A stretch of DNA of 64,000 nt from Phoebastria nigripes (GCA_035582835.1 JAYKAV010003103.1:1-64000), one strand, 5' to 3'; numbered from the stretch's first letter, positions 25,389 through 37,305 are shown. Translations and numbers: made by a program. The notes: a model not told the origin generated them from the sequence alone.

Positions 25389-26590
25389 CCATCAGAGAGA
25401 GAGGCTGCTGCTCTCTATCCTCAGTACAGAAAGGGAGAGACACCTCTATGTAGACATTCTTTCGCCTCATCTTTGGTTAGGTACTAAAATATCTGGAGTA
25501 AGTTGGGAGTGCAAGTTCTTCTCTGTTGACTATTCAGACTATAAACAATTAGGTTAGATGTTTAACCTTAAGGAAGTTAAAATTCTGTCAGATGAATCCT
25601 ACTATTATCAAATACATGTGTCAAAGAATAAACATTATGAAACTCTCCTTGTATTTTACACTTCATTTAAAACACGAAGTTTTTAAAAGTACTTTTTTTT
25701 TATTTTTTAGTGCATGAACATTTTGTGGTGGTGCATTTTTCGCTCCCCCCCTCCTAGGCCGCTTGTTGATCTCAGAAATTTCCATGAGAGCTCGGCCTTG
25801 GGGTACTGAGTCTGGCGGTTGAGCGCTCCTTGACCATATCAGAAACTTTGCATAGCTGAGGCTGGGAACGTATTCCTACTGCCTGGCCCAGGTGTCAAGT
25901 AGAACAACACTGAAACCTTGAGAATTTTTTAGTAACTACCACCTGGGACTGCAGCCAGGATGGAAATTTACGGATGACTAAAGCCAACCATCTTGTGAAC
26001 CTATAAACGATGGTCCTAAGTGAGGCCCTTTGAGCTCTCCTGGACAGCAGCGGGCTGCACCCAGCATCTCCCTCTGAGTGGGACGCCTCTCAGAGCTCGC
26101 AACCTTTTAAGTCTGTGATATTCGGAGGACCGTTGCCGAAAGCTTATGACAGGACCTGGGCTGAACCCCCTGCACTCCTCGAAGCTCAACCCTCGCCCGT
26201 TGAGAGAAATGCTGAGACATTTTACGTGAATATTCCTTCACGGAACTCAAAGGGAATTTTTAACAGGTATATCTTTTGTACATTTTTATATATATATTTC
26301 TGTCTGTGTGTATGTGTGGACTAATAGTAAGCATAATCTGTGATTAAGTTGTGATTGTAGTAAACTGTCCTGGTTTCGGCTGGGATAGAGTTAATTTTCT
26401 TCCTAGTGCTGTGTTTTGGATTTAGTATGAAAAGAATGTTGATAAGACACTGATGTTTTTAGTTGTTGCTAAGTAGTTTGCTAGTCAAGGACTTTTCAGC
26501 TTCCCATGCTCTGCCAGGTGCACAAGAAGCTGGGAGGGAGCATAGCCGGGACAGCTAGCCCAACTGGCCAACAGGGTATTCCATACCATG

Positions 26591-26613
26591 TGACGTCATG
26601 CTCAATATATAAA
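26591..26613 (+). promoter_or_regulatory. LTR core promoter: CRE palindrome plus TATA box
   Basis: TGACGTCA (26591-26598) is followed eight bases later by TATATAAA (26606-26613). It matches the arrangement in the LTRs at 7520 and 35353. A transcript would start about 25-30 bases further on; activity is inferred. Confidence 0.65.
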
Positions 26614-26710
26614 GAGGAGGGGTGGTCCAGGAAGTAGCGATCGCTGCTTGGGTATCNCTCAGCGGGTGGTGAGCAATTGCATTGTGCATCACTCATTCTG
26701 TATATTCTAT

Positions 26711-26742
26711 CATTATTATTATTATTATNATCATCATCATTA
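26711..26742. repeat. (ATT)n/(ATC)n trinucleotide run inside the LTR
   Basis: About six ATT units pass into ATC units, with one unresolved base at 26729. It replaces the region that in the 7520 and 35353 LTRs holds the TTGTTTTGCTTTGCTTGC sequence. Confidence 0.8.
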
Positions 26743-27233
26743 TTTTCCCTTCCTTTTCTGTTTTATTAAACTGTCTTTATCTCAATCCACGAATTTTACT
26801 TTTTTTTTTNCGATTCTCTCCCCCATCCCACTGAGGGGAGGGGGGAGTGAGCGAGCGGCTGTGTGGTGTTTGACTGCCTGCCGGGTTAAACCACAACATA
26901 AACTCTACTAACACTTACTTTGTAAATATTAAATTAGTTCATGATTAAGTGCTGCTAAAGTTTGTTAATGATTAGTTGATGATTGGGTGCTGTTAAAACT
27001 GTGAATGAACCCTAGACTGCTGCTAAACACATATAATCCCTAAGATATAAACCCTTAGACGTAACATGATTTTCATTTTTGAGTTTCATCCNTGTCGTAA
27101 GTAATAGAGTGGACCTTGCCATCAAACTCTGTTAAGTCTCAACTTTATAGGTCTCCATTAAAATCACTTTCTGCTAATACCTTTGATGGTGATTCTTTAA
27201 GCGGCCTCTAAACCACTCATTTGCGACACATTT

Positions 27234-30200
27234 TCCTCAGGCAGATGACTGTGAGCCTAGATTAAGATAAAATAAATCACACAGACCCGTGCTGCACCTA
27301 TGGCAGAAGTGTCAGACCTGACTGAAAACTAAACTTCTTCCACAAAAAAGAAGGATAAAATAAGCAGATGAACCCAACAACAGGACTGATTAACAAGACG
27401 TATGATAGGCAGCTGTGGGACTTAAAGGTCATCCCTAAACATGAAGCACATTTACCCTTTTAGCTACAGTGCTGTGATCTTGTTCAGGCAACAAACCCTT
27501 GAGATTTCACTGTTACCCGTCTATGTTGAGTTACGTTTCTAATTTGAATGCCTAGTGATTATGCTGTGTTATGATATCAATTGAAAGGTCAATGAATTCA
27601 GGAAATTACTTTCTTATAGCTTATATGACAGTCTTTTTGTGATTTTCAACAGAAATTGGATAGTTGATTACTTTCCATATTACATAAGACAACAATCAGG
27701 GAATATAATGATAACATTCACAGAGAGATATGATGTACTTGCTATGGGTTTTAAAAACATAAGATTAACGAATGAAAAAAACACAATCAAGGCTTCCCTG
27801 TAGAAAACATTAACTCTATTTCATATACTGAATAAGGCAAATACAAAAAATATAACATAAAATTGGGTTTAAAATCTCCATGGTTCGTAAGTTATTTTTC
27901 CTCTGCATTTTAAAAAGTGTAAGAGGGTAAAATATGTATGCAAACAGATATGGAGAAATGTATTAAAACAATGTTTACAAATATTTGTTTAAATTCCAGA
28001 TGGGTGTTTGCTTTAACTGTTTTCAACTGCTTTTATTTGCAAACTGTAAATATTTACAGGAACAAGTTTTTGCTTTTAAGGATGCTTGGGGGAATACCAT
28101 TTTTTCTGTGGATACTTACTCATATGAGAAGAAAGGCATTCACATATGGACATAAGTATTTGTTATTTGCTGTTTGCTATTCTCTACTATTCTCTTTACA
28201 GTCAACTATTTGAGGAGCAGAAACAATATCATGTGATGGTGATGACTAATCACATACAGCAAATTTTGAATAGCTATGGGAAACAATCCGCAGGCTGCAA
28301 TTGTTCATATTTATTGTCCATCAAACAATTAAAATTAACAAATTTATAGAAATCTAAATAATGAAAGATCTATTAGTAATCAATGACAAAAATGGGCTCT
28401 TTTTTTGCCTGATGATTTAGTAATTTTAAGGAGCTTTTTGCAAAACAGTTTATTTCTAGTTCTTAAAATCCAATAGCAAAGCCACCAAGAACTGAAGACT
28501 GGGAGGACCACTCAAGAAAATATTGATTTTAAAATATTTTGTCAACAAATAGATCTTGAAAATTGAAATGTAAAATGTACCTCTTGATAGCAAGAACGAG
28601 ACATGAATGAGGCACATATGTAATAGAGTAAATGAACACTCCAACACAAAGATCTGTTTCTAAGTATTTCTGTCTCATTATCAGCTCTCAGTGTAGACTT
28701 TAAGTTCTCAGTGGGCTAATAAAGTCCTTTGAGGAGAAAAAAGGATTTTGCAAAGGGGGTGTACACATTCGTGCCACCAGCATATGATTTCAAGTGCTAA
28801 TATAAGTCATACACTTCTAGATAAAAATATAACACTAGTAGAGCTAAGAATTTTGACTGCCATGCATTAAACATTTCTAAACTAATTTTATCTGGTTTAT
28901 GTTAGAAATAATCAGTATTCATTATAATAATCCACTAAAAATGCCCATCACTTGAAAGTGTGAAATATTTGTAGCATATGTTTACAAAGTCAAAATCAAT
29001 TTGTTTTACAGTGGTAATTCACTTCAGTTGAAATTTATGCCAGGTNGACTACCTGTTGAAGAGTGCAATTTGAATTGCAAATGAATGCTGCAACAGCACA
29101 ACTTTTATAAACAGTTTTCTCTAAGAAGAGACATTGCTAGTACCCAATATGTGCTTTCCTCCACCCATTGAAGGTTACCAGACCTCTGCATTGTCGATGC
29201 TAAACATAAGAATAAGTATTAAAATAATAAATGATATAGCTGTGCCGAAACATATCTGTCATTTTCGAAGGGCCAGTCTGGAAATTTTCAAAAACTTTGG
29301 AGGAAGGGAGGAAGGATTCAAACACAACTACTGGTGTACCTAGCAGTTAAGCTGAGCATTTGTGATTCTTTTGCAAAGTGAAAGGATGTGGCAGTTTTAA
29401 GAATAAATATTTATTGTGTACTTGTCTATAAATGTGACTAATGAAGCAAGAATACTGAATTCATGGTTGTGCAAGGTAGAGAACATAGAAGCAAAGTGGT
29501 TTCTCTGAACTTTCCTAGTGTTGGCTGGATGTTTTGAGTGACCTTGCAACCAAAATCATCCTACTCGTTTCCGATACATGATGATTGTGAGATACAGAAA
29601 GCACATTTTTTTCTAAGCTGGACAATACAAATTCTCCATCAGCTCTCCTTAAGAAGATAAAAAATAAGCAGACATGTCTGTCTGCTTCAGAGAAATTATG
29701 ATCACCGAGTACACACAAATCTATTTGACCTGCAATGAGCCTCATCAAACAAATTAACCTTCCATCTGTCGCCTTCTCTGACCCTTGTTTTCAGTATTGC
29801 TTTCATGGAGTACCTGTGTTTTCTGCAGGCAGAATTTTTCACCCTCAGACAAAACAGCCATATAGTGACCTGTGTTTTCAGAGGTCTTGGCATCCAGAAC
29901 ATTTGGGGTGTTACAATNTGACAAAATAAAAATACTAGCAATTTCTTAAGAGACAAAATGATACTGCTTTTTGTCTAGAATATGGAACAGTCCAGCTTTA
30001 GTAACAGAGAATTTTGAAAAATTAAACTGTTCTGTCACGCAATATTTTGTAGTATCTTGTAAATTTGTCATGATGGCATTTAAATTTATAAATAGGTCTT
30101 AATCTGANATTTGTTTTATCACAAACCATCCCTATATAACCCCCGAACCTGAACACACAGGTTTTGTTATAACTCTTAGTATCTGGAATCCTCCATGATT

Positions 30201-31097
30201 ATTGTTAGAATAGTACCCTGCAGCGCTCTTATGAAAAAGTTAAGCACTTCAGTACAAGTTATACCCTCAGTCTTGACTTCCAGACATAACCATTTTATTG
30301 AAACTAAGTAACTTACTTTTTATCTTCTTTTTTTTTTTTAACTGCTGCTTTGCTTAGTCAATTTTTATTTGGTGATTAAATATTGAAATGAGTTAATGGC
30401 TTTCACTTTGATAAATTATCTCATTATGAGTATATAGCTGCATCATATGGCATAGGCAAAAAGTGACGGTAAACAATATGAATACTCAAAAAGTACTTGC
30501 ATTGTGAAATCCAGTTTTTAGAAAATAATATCTATTCTGCCAAGACAACATTGCGGAGACAGAGCAAAAATTTAGAAGAAAAGACGTATTCTGAACATGG
30601 AGGAATCACCTCTGAATACTGACATTTCTTTCACAATTGCTTATAGTCTATTACGATCTGAAATTGAAAACCCTAATATTTCTTGCAAGGTCCTGTCACA
30701 GGTGCAAAAATCAGGTTAAAATGTGAATGCTAACATGCCAGATAGTTGGATGTATGTGTGTCTGAAAATTTTGATAAAACTTGGACTGAACAAAAATGGC
30801 ATGTCCTGAATCCTCCAGTTGACAGTGACATGAGACAGAACTACCAGTCAGGAGGCTGATCACATATTGTGCTTCTACATGCTGACTATTTAGATTTAGG
30901 AAGAAGTGGTCTCTGAAAGAAGAAGGGGTCTCTGAAAGAAGAAGGTGGAGATCCTGGCTGAAGGAAAGATCTGGGAGTTGGGGAAGATCCCAGAGATCAG
31001 AGAGCTGTGTGGAGACAAATGCTGGGGGATGGGCAAGGACTTTGGGCAGTAATACACGACTGTGAGCAGCAGCATGGCAAGAACCAACGTGACTTTG
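27234..31097. other. Unique non-coding stretch
   Basis: AT-rich sequence with no recognised gene. Open frames such as 27938-28213 (+) and 29134-29343 (+) are short and motif-free. A 19-bp tandem duplication lies at 30908-30945. Unresolved bases are at 29046, 29918 and 30107. The 135-codon minus-strand frame 30711-31118 runs into the neighbouring LTR and has no recognisable domain. Confidence 0.5.
30908..30945. repeat. Two-copy 19-bp tandem duplication
   Basis: GGTCTCTGAAAGAAGAAGG-type units at 30908-30926 and 30927-30945 are nearly identical and in direct tandem. Confidence 0.8.
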
Positions 31098-31466
31098 TGC
31101 CTGAAGGGAATGAATCACGGACTCCAGGAATAGTGCAAAGCGGAGACCTTTATTTACGCAACTTCTTCTTATTTATATCTTCCCGATTGTTGCTCACACG
31201 ATCATAGACAAAGCACGCGCCGCTAAAACTTTACTAATTGGTCACATCTCCCTTATCACGCNCTTTACNATTGGCAGCAGCCTAAGCCGTTATTTCTTTT
31301 TGCACAAGCCTTTGTTCCTGTTTTTCTGTTTCGCAATCCCGTTCCTTGTTCTTTGACCTTCACTCTATATCTGTGTTTATCAGCTCAAGGTAACTGGCAT
31401 TTTGTTCCATCAGCTTTCCCATATGTGCCCAACCTTCCTGGACCAGCAGTGACCTCCCTTCAGGGA
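31098..31466 (-). mobile_element. Short solo LTR (~369 bp), class II-like layout
   Basis: A short LTR on the minus strand. Its sense strand has GATATAAATAA (31169-31179), then AATAAA only ~15 bases later (31149-31154), then GGTCTCCGCTTTGCACTATT and a ~50-base end region. A poly(A) signal directly upstream of a very short R is the plan known from avian alpharetrovirus-type LTRs, so I infer a class II ERV. The ends form a 12-bp inverted repeat, TGCCTGAAGGGA against TCCCTTCAGGGA, with one mismatch, which on the minus strand alters the start dinucleotide. No target duplication is evident, so either border could be a few bases off. Bases 31262 and 31269 are unresolved. Confidence 0.7.
31149..31179 (-). 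promoter_or_regulatory. LTR TATA box and adjacent poly(A) signal
   Basis: On the minus strand GATATAAATAA (31179-31169) is followed by AATAAA (31154-31149). The close spacing identifies the end of U3 and implies a short R region. Confidence 0.6.
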
Positions 31467-34400
31467 AAGGATGTCCAGACCTAATGAACATAGCGCTGGA
31501 GGGGAGTGGGTGAGTGAGTGAGTAAAAGTGGAGTAAAAGCTCTAATCTTCTTGGTTCTTAAATAAACCCCAGGATCTATATCCACTGTGGGTTGCCACTT
31601 ACTCTGTCCTCACCCATGACGGATCCTTAGTGTGTAGTTCATCTTACCTAACTAGTCATCTACCTCATAGTTATTTTCAGTAGGTGAGACTCCTGTGCTC
31701 AAATTTCCCCGTTTCTCCCTATTGACTATTCAAAACAAGAGGTTCAGATATGTCTGATGGAAGACAGACCAGTTACATCCTTGGTGATATCATTGCTCAT
31801 TCAAATACATGAAATTGCTGAGCTTTCTAGCATTGAAAATGCTCACAGGCTGAAGGATGAGGTATCTGTCCCTTGGTGAAATTTATTAATTTTCAGCTGG
31901 AAAGAAAATGAAGAACTTTTCAGATACTTAATGCAGATAAGAGTTTTCTGAAAAATCAGTGCCTGCCAGAAATGTGAAACAAAACATTTATTGTAATTTG
32001 AAATATGGTCAGATATATAATATCTGGACCTGGGGGTCCCAGCGTACAACAAATTGACCATGATCCAGCAACGTATATAGGATAACATTTTACTTGTTCA
32101 GAGCTTTCACTGAAGCTCAGGAACCAACTGCTGCATGAAGAACCACTTCTTGTCTGTAAGAAGGGGAAAATTATGCCTTTTGGATCTGGTCCAAAAATGC
32201 TGTTGAAATGAATAGTAATTTTTTCATTTATTTTGGTGGATTAACATTAGACTCTTAAGCAGTGCAGGTTTTAATTCGGTATCCTGTTTGGTTCAGGAAG
32301 TATTTTTATAAAATGGAGCATCTAAATGAGAATTCAGACTTGGTTTAAGGTTTCAAAGAGGTAATGTTTGGCTCTCAAGGCTCACAGCTTTAACATTTCT
32401 CCTGTCTTGTTTCATTCCAGTCAGTTATGCAGGTTAGCTAATATTAAAATTGCTCATTACTAGAATGTTCTTGGAAAACTCAAAGAGAAAAAAAAACTAA
32501 CACATTGACAAGAAATGGTGCTGTTGACTCAGTAAGTGGCACTTGAATCTCTGGGTGAGCACTAACTTAGAGATCAGGTTTTTGAAAGGAACTCATACAT
32601 AATATGACATTTCTCTGGGGATTTTTGCCCTTTATTACAATGAAACAAGACTGTAATCATTGATAATGTCCTAAATGCATAAAATAGGATGAATTAAGAG
32701 CTTGATACTAATTATATATGAGATGTTTCAGAGGACTACCCTTTGAATACTGAATAAGTGAGGGTACATTACACAGAGTATTGCTTTCCTCTAACTCTTA
32801 TAGTAATCCCACTTGACCAATTGTGCTCAGAGTCTAGAATAAGGCCCCTATGATTTTATCACATAGCCTGTTATGTTCTGAAGGAACTAGGACACCAACT
32901 TAATTAGGACCCAAATTAAGTTGCCTACCTTTCTCTGAGAAGAATCTGGTCCCTGTTGCCTTACTTATGGTGACACTGTACGCTATGAAAGTCCCTACAC
33001 CCTACCTCAAGTAGGTTGTAATTCAATGTAATTTGATATGGTTTAATGCCATATTTCAGTAAAGTCATACATATAGTATGCATAGGATACCCACTTCTCA
33101 CTGTTTTGGCCAGTGTATACCATCTTCATGTTTAGAAATGGAAAAGCATTTTCTCTTTTATAATGAGGCCTATTTTGGGGATCAGTCACAAATACAAATA
33201 CAAATGTTCTTTCTTTATCTGCAGATGAAAGGGCATCATAAATCATAGAAAAGGCAGTCAGAGATTTTATTTAGTGGTTTGTTTTTTTGTTAAGCTGAAA
33301 GTTATGTACAACTACATGTAGCTTGATAATTGAAAACTGCACATGCTAAGGATTAACACTGGCTTAGTAATACTTCCATTTACTGAACGTGTGTGGCCAG
33401 GTCCATGTTATTGTGACTGCAGTGTAATAACAAAATGTGTTTGGTGCATCTGGATGATCTAGATGATAGATCTTAAATTTGGAGCACAGTGCAAAGATTT
33501 TTCCTAAATGAATCAAAGGTGTTTGATTTCTCGTTTTAAATAACTAGATCTGTCATGCATCATTTCCATTAACTTGCAGAACCTTTGAAACAGATCACAA
33601 ATACCTTCGACATATCTTTGTATTATCATTACAATAAAAAGGAACTCCTTTCTAAAGCTGATAACAGCAATATGCCATAGTTCCTGTGTTCCAGTATGAT
33701 CTTTACAACTTTTCTGTATGTCAAGAGTCCTGCCTGGCTGCTAGAGGACATTGAAAGAATCNACTTTTTCCTGAACTCTAGTTTTCTACCCAGTTGCCGT
33801 AGGTTCTGTAGAGGTCCAATATGGAGCAATTTGCAAGGAAACATTTGTTTCACAGGTCCTGCCATATGAATAGGGATGAAACAGGTTACATATAATATTA
33901 TTCAGAAATAGTAGAATATGCTTACCTATTGAAAATTACAAGAGAAAAAAGAAGCAGAAATTTGTAGTTAGTTATGCTGCTATAGATTGTTTGTTCTTCT
34001 CTGAGCTTGTTTCTCTATACTAACTTTCGATAGAAGTTGCCTTACTGTGCTAAGATAGCTATTGATTATTCTAATTCCCTACCATCATCTCAGAAGAGAG
34101 GAAGAACACAGACAAAAAGTTATGACTGTTTTCATATTCCTTAAATTTTCCTACTATTCGACTATAAAGGATTCCTTCCTGTTCCTTGTAACTGAGTTCT
34201 GGGGAACCACCCAGTATGGTTGTGAAACATCTTTCCTACTTTCTCTTTTCAGGAACNTACATATATACTATGCTTGATTCTTTTCTAATTTGAAACAGTT
34301 TTCCTTTGTTATCTTGAAAAACACTATAAAATGAGAAGTATTAAATTTGTATTCTTGTTGTTAGGGTCATTGCTATGCTTTTCCTGTAAATATGATGTAA

Positions 34401-35347
34401 ATAGAAGCCAGATTCCAGAGATTTTGAAACTAAGAATGGAAACTTTTAACTTGAATAACATGCCCACGATCTCATTCTATGCCAGTAGTGAGCTTTATGG
34501 AGGAACTATCAGGGGAATATATTACAATGGTACATCCCTTTTACAAATAATTTCTAACTGATGATCATCCTATAGCCCCAGACATGCAATCTGATCAGAC
34601 ACACTAATAGAGTTTTAGTGTATAAGTGGGCTGAGATACTAAAAGCTCAATGGAGTACAAATAAGTACAGTAATAGTGACAGTTGCTAATATCAACAGTA
34701 ATCTAAGGCTATTCAAATATACTTATTTACTTAATATATACAAACCATACTGTCTTTGGTTACCACTTTCTTATGAAAGGAACTATAATTTATGATTTGC
34801 CCTTATTTCCTAAATAGAAGCACTGTCATTATTCTCCAATTTCCATGAATAAACATGGTAAAAAAAAAAAAACACCAAACAAACCAAAACCAAAAAGCTG
34901 ATTTGCTTATGAAAAAAAAAAAAAAAAAAGTTTATATGTATTGCTTTGCCCCAGGAAAAATTTTAACAGCTCCTGTTACATATTGCTACCAGAGATTGAC
35001 CAGAACAGCTATCTGGTATGCAAGGGTCATAATGTCTCTCTGTATCATTCCAGTTTTAGGCCAGCATATGTCTATTCATTTAGATGAGAACTTTATTAAG
35101 TTGTGTAAATTCATGTAGATCCATGGCAGATCTAACAAAAGTGTTTTTGTCAAAAAGGCAGGCAAACTGGGTTGTGTGATAACAGCTTCAGAGCCTTCAG
35201 CTATAGTTTGTTGCAAAGTGTTTTCTTCTGGGGTAGCTTTGGCCCCAGACCTTCCAGACTGCAAGCGTTTTCCTGAAACAGACTGATTACAGGTTGACAC
35301 CCTCTCAGTGGAGAGTACAGTACATAGGAGCTCATATAGAGAGCTGA
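31467..35347. other. Unique non-coding stretch
   Basis: AT-rich sequence with no recognised gene. The 76-codon plus-strand frame 34331-34561 begins with a hydrophobic leader-like stretch but has no recognised domain or splice context. Poly(A) runs occur near 34860-34871 and 34911-34929. Bases 33762 and 34257 are unresolved. Confidence 0.5.
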
Positions 35348-35352
35348 GTAGG

Positions 35353-35937
35353 TGTGCTGGTTTTGGCTAGGATAGAGTTAATTTTTTTTTATAGTAGCTA
35401 TTATGGGGCTATGTTTTGGATTTGTGCTGAAAACAGTTGATAATACAGGGATGTTTTCATTACTGCTGATCAGTCCTTACACAGAGTCAAGGCCTTTTCT
35501 GCTTCTCACACACCCACCAGGCTGGAGGTGCACAAGAAGCTGGGAGGGGACACAGCTGGGACAGCTGACCCCAACTGACCAAAGGGATATTCCAGACCAT
35601 ATGACGTCATGCTCAGCATATAAAGCTGGGGGAAGAAGAAGGAAGGGGGGACATTCGGAGCGATGGCATTTGTCTTCCCAAGTAACCGTTATGTGTGATG
35701 GAGCCCTGCTTTCCTGGTGATGGCTGAACACCTGCCTGCCGATGGGAAGTAGTGAAGGAATTCCTTGTTTTGCTTTGCTTGCGCGTGCAGCTTTTGCTTT
35801 CCCTGTTAAACTGTCTTTATCTCAACCCAAAAATTTTCTCGTTTTTACTCTTCCGATTCTCTCCCCCATCCCACCATGAGGGGAGTGAGTGAGCGGCTGT
35901 GTGGGGCTTAGATGCTGGCTGGGGTTAAACCACAACA
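35353..35937 (+). mobile_element. 5' LTR of the short ERV
   Basis: 585 bp, TGTGCTGGTTTTGGC... to ...TTAAACCACAACA, with TG and CA ends. Signals in order are TGACGTCA (35602-35609), ATATAAAG (35618-35625) and a TTAAAC poly(A)-type region (near 35807-35812). The 3' half aligns with the 7520 LTR. The promoter elements are better preserved here than in the 3' LTR. Confidence 0.93.
35602..35625 (+). promoter_or_regulatory. 5' LTR core promoter: CRE palindrome plus TATA box
   Basis: TGACGTCA is followed by ATATAAAG eight bases later. In the partner 3' LTR the same octamer reads TGGCATCA (37577-37584), so only the 5' copy keeps the CRE consensus. Confidence 0.65.
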
Positions 35938-35945
35938 GTCCTTTT

Positions 35946-35963
35946 TGGTGCCCAATATGGGGC
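35946..35963 (+). other. Primer-binding site, tRNA-Lys type
   Basis: TGGTGCCCAATATGGGGC lies eight bases after the 5' LTR. It differs at three positions from TGGCGCCCAACGTGGGGC, the sequence complementary to the 3' end of the tRNA-Lys(1,2) primer used by several retroviruses, including spumaviruses. At least two of the changes fit decay of CpG. The assignment rests on my recall of the tRNA end. Confidence 0.75.
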
Positions 35964-36295
35964 TCGAAGGGTTTGAGGTAACGACAGGTTTGATTGGAAT
36001 GTGCTAGATTGAATTTATAGCTGTTATTGCTGTTTAGCTATTAATCGGCAGGCTCCTGTGCTTGCCATGGGGCTTGCTTGCCTTACTGTATGTTAGAGTC
36101 TAGTGCTCGTTAGTGGCTTCTTTTTGCTTTCGCTGCTTGCTGTACTGCCCTACTGCTGATCACCTTACTGTGCTGTGCCTGGGAACATTTTGGTAACAGC
36201 AATGGCCATGTGCCTGGGCTGGCAGGTGGCCAGGGCATCGCTGCTGTTTCTGTGCTGCTGTACTGGACAAGCTGGAACTCCAGTGTGAACTCGAG

Positions 36296-36815
36296 TTGAA
36301 GGGACTGTGATCTGTGGATGAGTTCACGTGGGAGGAGGACACACTGAAGCATCTGTGGCCGTGGATAAGCCCATGCCTGAGCAGGTACATCTGGAGGCAT
36401 TTGTGGCCGTGGTTATGTCTGTGCTGCAGCAGGTATACCTCTGAAGGGATTGTGGCCCAAGGGTAGGTCCACACTGGAGAAGGTACACCTCGAAGCATCT
36501 GTGGCTGTGGATAAGTCCATGCTGCAGCAGGTACTCCCTGAAGTGTCAGTGGCTGTGCATGAGGTCATGCTGGAGCACCTCAAAGTGTGTGGCCATGGAT
36601 AAGCCCACGACAGAGCAGCTACACCCCTGGAGGGACTGCAGCCATGGGTAAGGCCATGTTGGAGCAGGTTTACTTCTGAAGGGACTGTGGCTGTGGACTA
36701 TGCCGCAGCAGGTATACCCCTGGAGAGACTGTGGCTCATAGATAAGGCTCCACTTGGAGCAGGAACACCCCTAAGGGACTGCAGTCTGTGGATAAGTCCA
36801 AGCCACAGCAAGGGC
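36296..36815 (+). repeat. Array of ~50-bp repeats in the ERV interior
   Basis: About ten imperfect units follow the pattern GTGGATAAG(C/T)CCATGC, then GGAGCAGGTACACC or GCAGCAGGTATACC, then CTGAAGGGACTGTGGC. The unit length is near 50 bp with small indels. Antisense open frames at 36110-36400 and 36160-36498 are a by-product of the repeats. No protein motif is visible. Confidence 0.8.
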
Positions 36816-37277
36816 AAAGGGAGGAGTTCATTGCAATGTTAAACCCTACAACCCAGCCCAAAGGGACCAGGGGTAGAGACTGTAATGGAAGTACCTTCAA
36901 AGTGTTAACACATGATTTGAGTTGCGTGCTATTGGAATTACTATAGCAGGAACCCCCTGAACCAATGGAGGAGAAGCCTTACAAGAAGCAGTGCAAGTGC
37001 AGCAGTGACCCGACCTGAGCTGAATTTGGTGCCCAGTAACTCCACACAACACACCATCGCTCCTGTCCTGAGTGACGACCATAACAGATGGAGCCCAAAG
37101 TCATGGACTAAATGAACTCAATGGACATTTTGTGGGCATTCGTGAACATTTATGGACATTTTACAGATATTTCACAGGGGTGGTCCATAGACTAAGGGAA
37201 TGATAACTGTGTGTTATATCAAAGGATGGGAAGCGGGGTGGTGGTGGGTAATGAGAATGTAGTAGATAGTGTGAGAC

Positions 37278-37305
37278 CTGAGCATGACGTAAATGGTATG
37301 GAATA
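37278..37305 (-). other. Inverted near-copy of the LTR U3 promoter segment
   Basis: The 28 bases CTGAGCATGACGTAAATGG... to ...GGAATA match, on the opposite strand, the U3 stretch that carries the CRE: compared with the antisense of the LTR at 7520 (positions 7841-7869), 27 of 29 aligned positions agree, with one missing base and one mismatch. The related stretches in this element's own LTRs are 35588-35616 and 37563-37591. It sits directly before the polypurine tract. Confidence 0.8.

Larger units (their letters stand above)
19507..25718. other. Long unique stretch with small local duplications
   Basis: About 6 kb of AT-rich sequence without a recognised gene or transposon. It contains the tandem duplications at 20535-20608 and 25341-25388, a (TTTTG)n run and a 20-bp palindrome. 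Sequence around 22858-22915, with a TTAGATGCCTAAC motif, resembles old sauropsid interspersed repeats, but I cannot assign a family. Bases 23945 and 24148 are unresolved. Confidence 0.5.
26366..26898 (+). mobile_element. Complete solo ERV LTR, 533 bp, nested, flanked by TAAAC
   Basis: A complete LTR running from TGTCCTGGTTTCGGCTGGGA to GGGTTAAACCACAACA. Identical 5-bp duplications TAAAC occur at 26361-26365 and 26899-26903. It is related to the 7520 LTR but belongs to another subfamily: the U3 start lacks a segment and the region after the TATA box is different, including an (ATT)n/(ATC)n run near 26711-26742. The order of signals is TGACGTCA, then TATATAAA, then ATTAAA (26765-26770). It lies wholly inside the element at 25724-27228 and is therefore younger than it. 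Bases 26657, 26729 and 26810 are unresolved. Confidence 0.95.
25724..27228 (+). mobile_element. LTR-like element (967 bp net), flanked by CATTT, interrupted by a younger LTR
   Basis: The element starts TGTGGTGGTGCATTTTTCGC and ends AACCACTCATTTGCGACA. The 5-bp sequence CATTT stands directly outside both ends (25719-25723 and 27229-27233). Subtracting the nested LTR and its duplicated bases leaves about 967 bp with TG...CA termini, so it behaves as a solo LTR. It is richer in CpG than the flanks (for example CTCGCAACC, CGGTTGAGCGCTCC) and contains no open frame of note. I recognise its sequence as a dispersed avian repeat and orient it by its TG start. Its class is inferred as ERVL-like from the 5-bp duplication. 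Base 27092 is unresolved. Confidence 0.8.

Noticed and set aside
30711..31118. A 135-codon minus-strand frame as a possible gene
   Set aside because: It crosses the border of the short LTR, includes a 19-bp tandem duplication and matches no family I recognise.
34331..34561. A 76-codon frame starting with a hydrophobic, signal-like segment (MRSIKFVFLLLGSLLCFSC)
   Set aside because: It is a single short frame in AT-rich DNA, where TTT/CTT codons yield hydrophobic stretches by chance; no promoter, splice or homology evidence.
35403..35731. Open frames of 105 (+) and 84 (-) codons within the 5' LTR
   Set aside because: They sit in U3/R of an LTR and cover its promoter; the 3' LTR has a similar but altered frame, as expected for non-coding sequence.
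36110..36498. Two minus-strand open frames of 96 and 112 codons in the ERV interior
   Set aside because: They run antisense through an imperfect ~50-bp repeat array; the histidine- and serine-rich products simply mirror the repeat.
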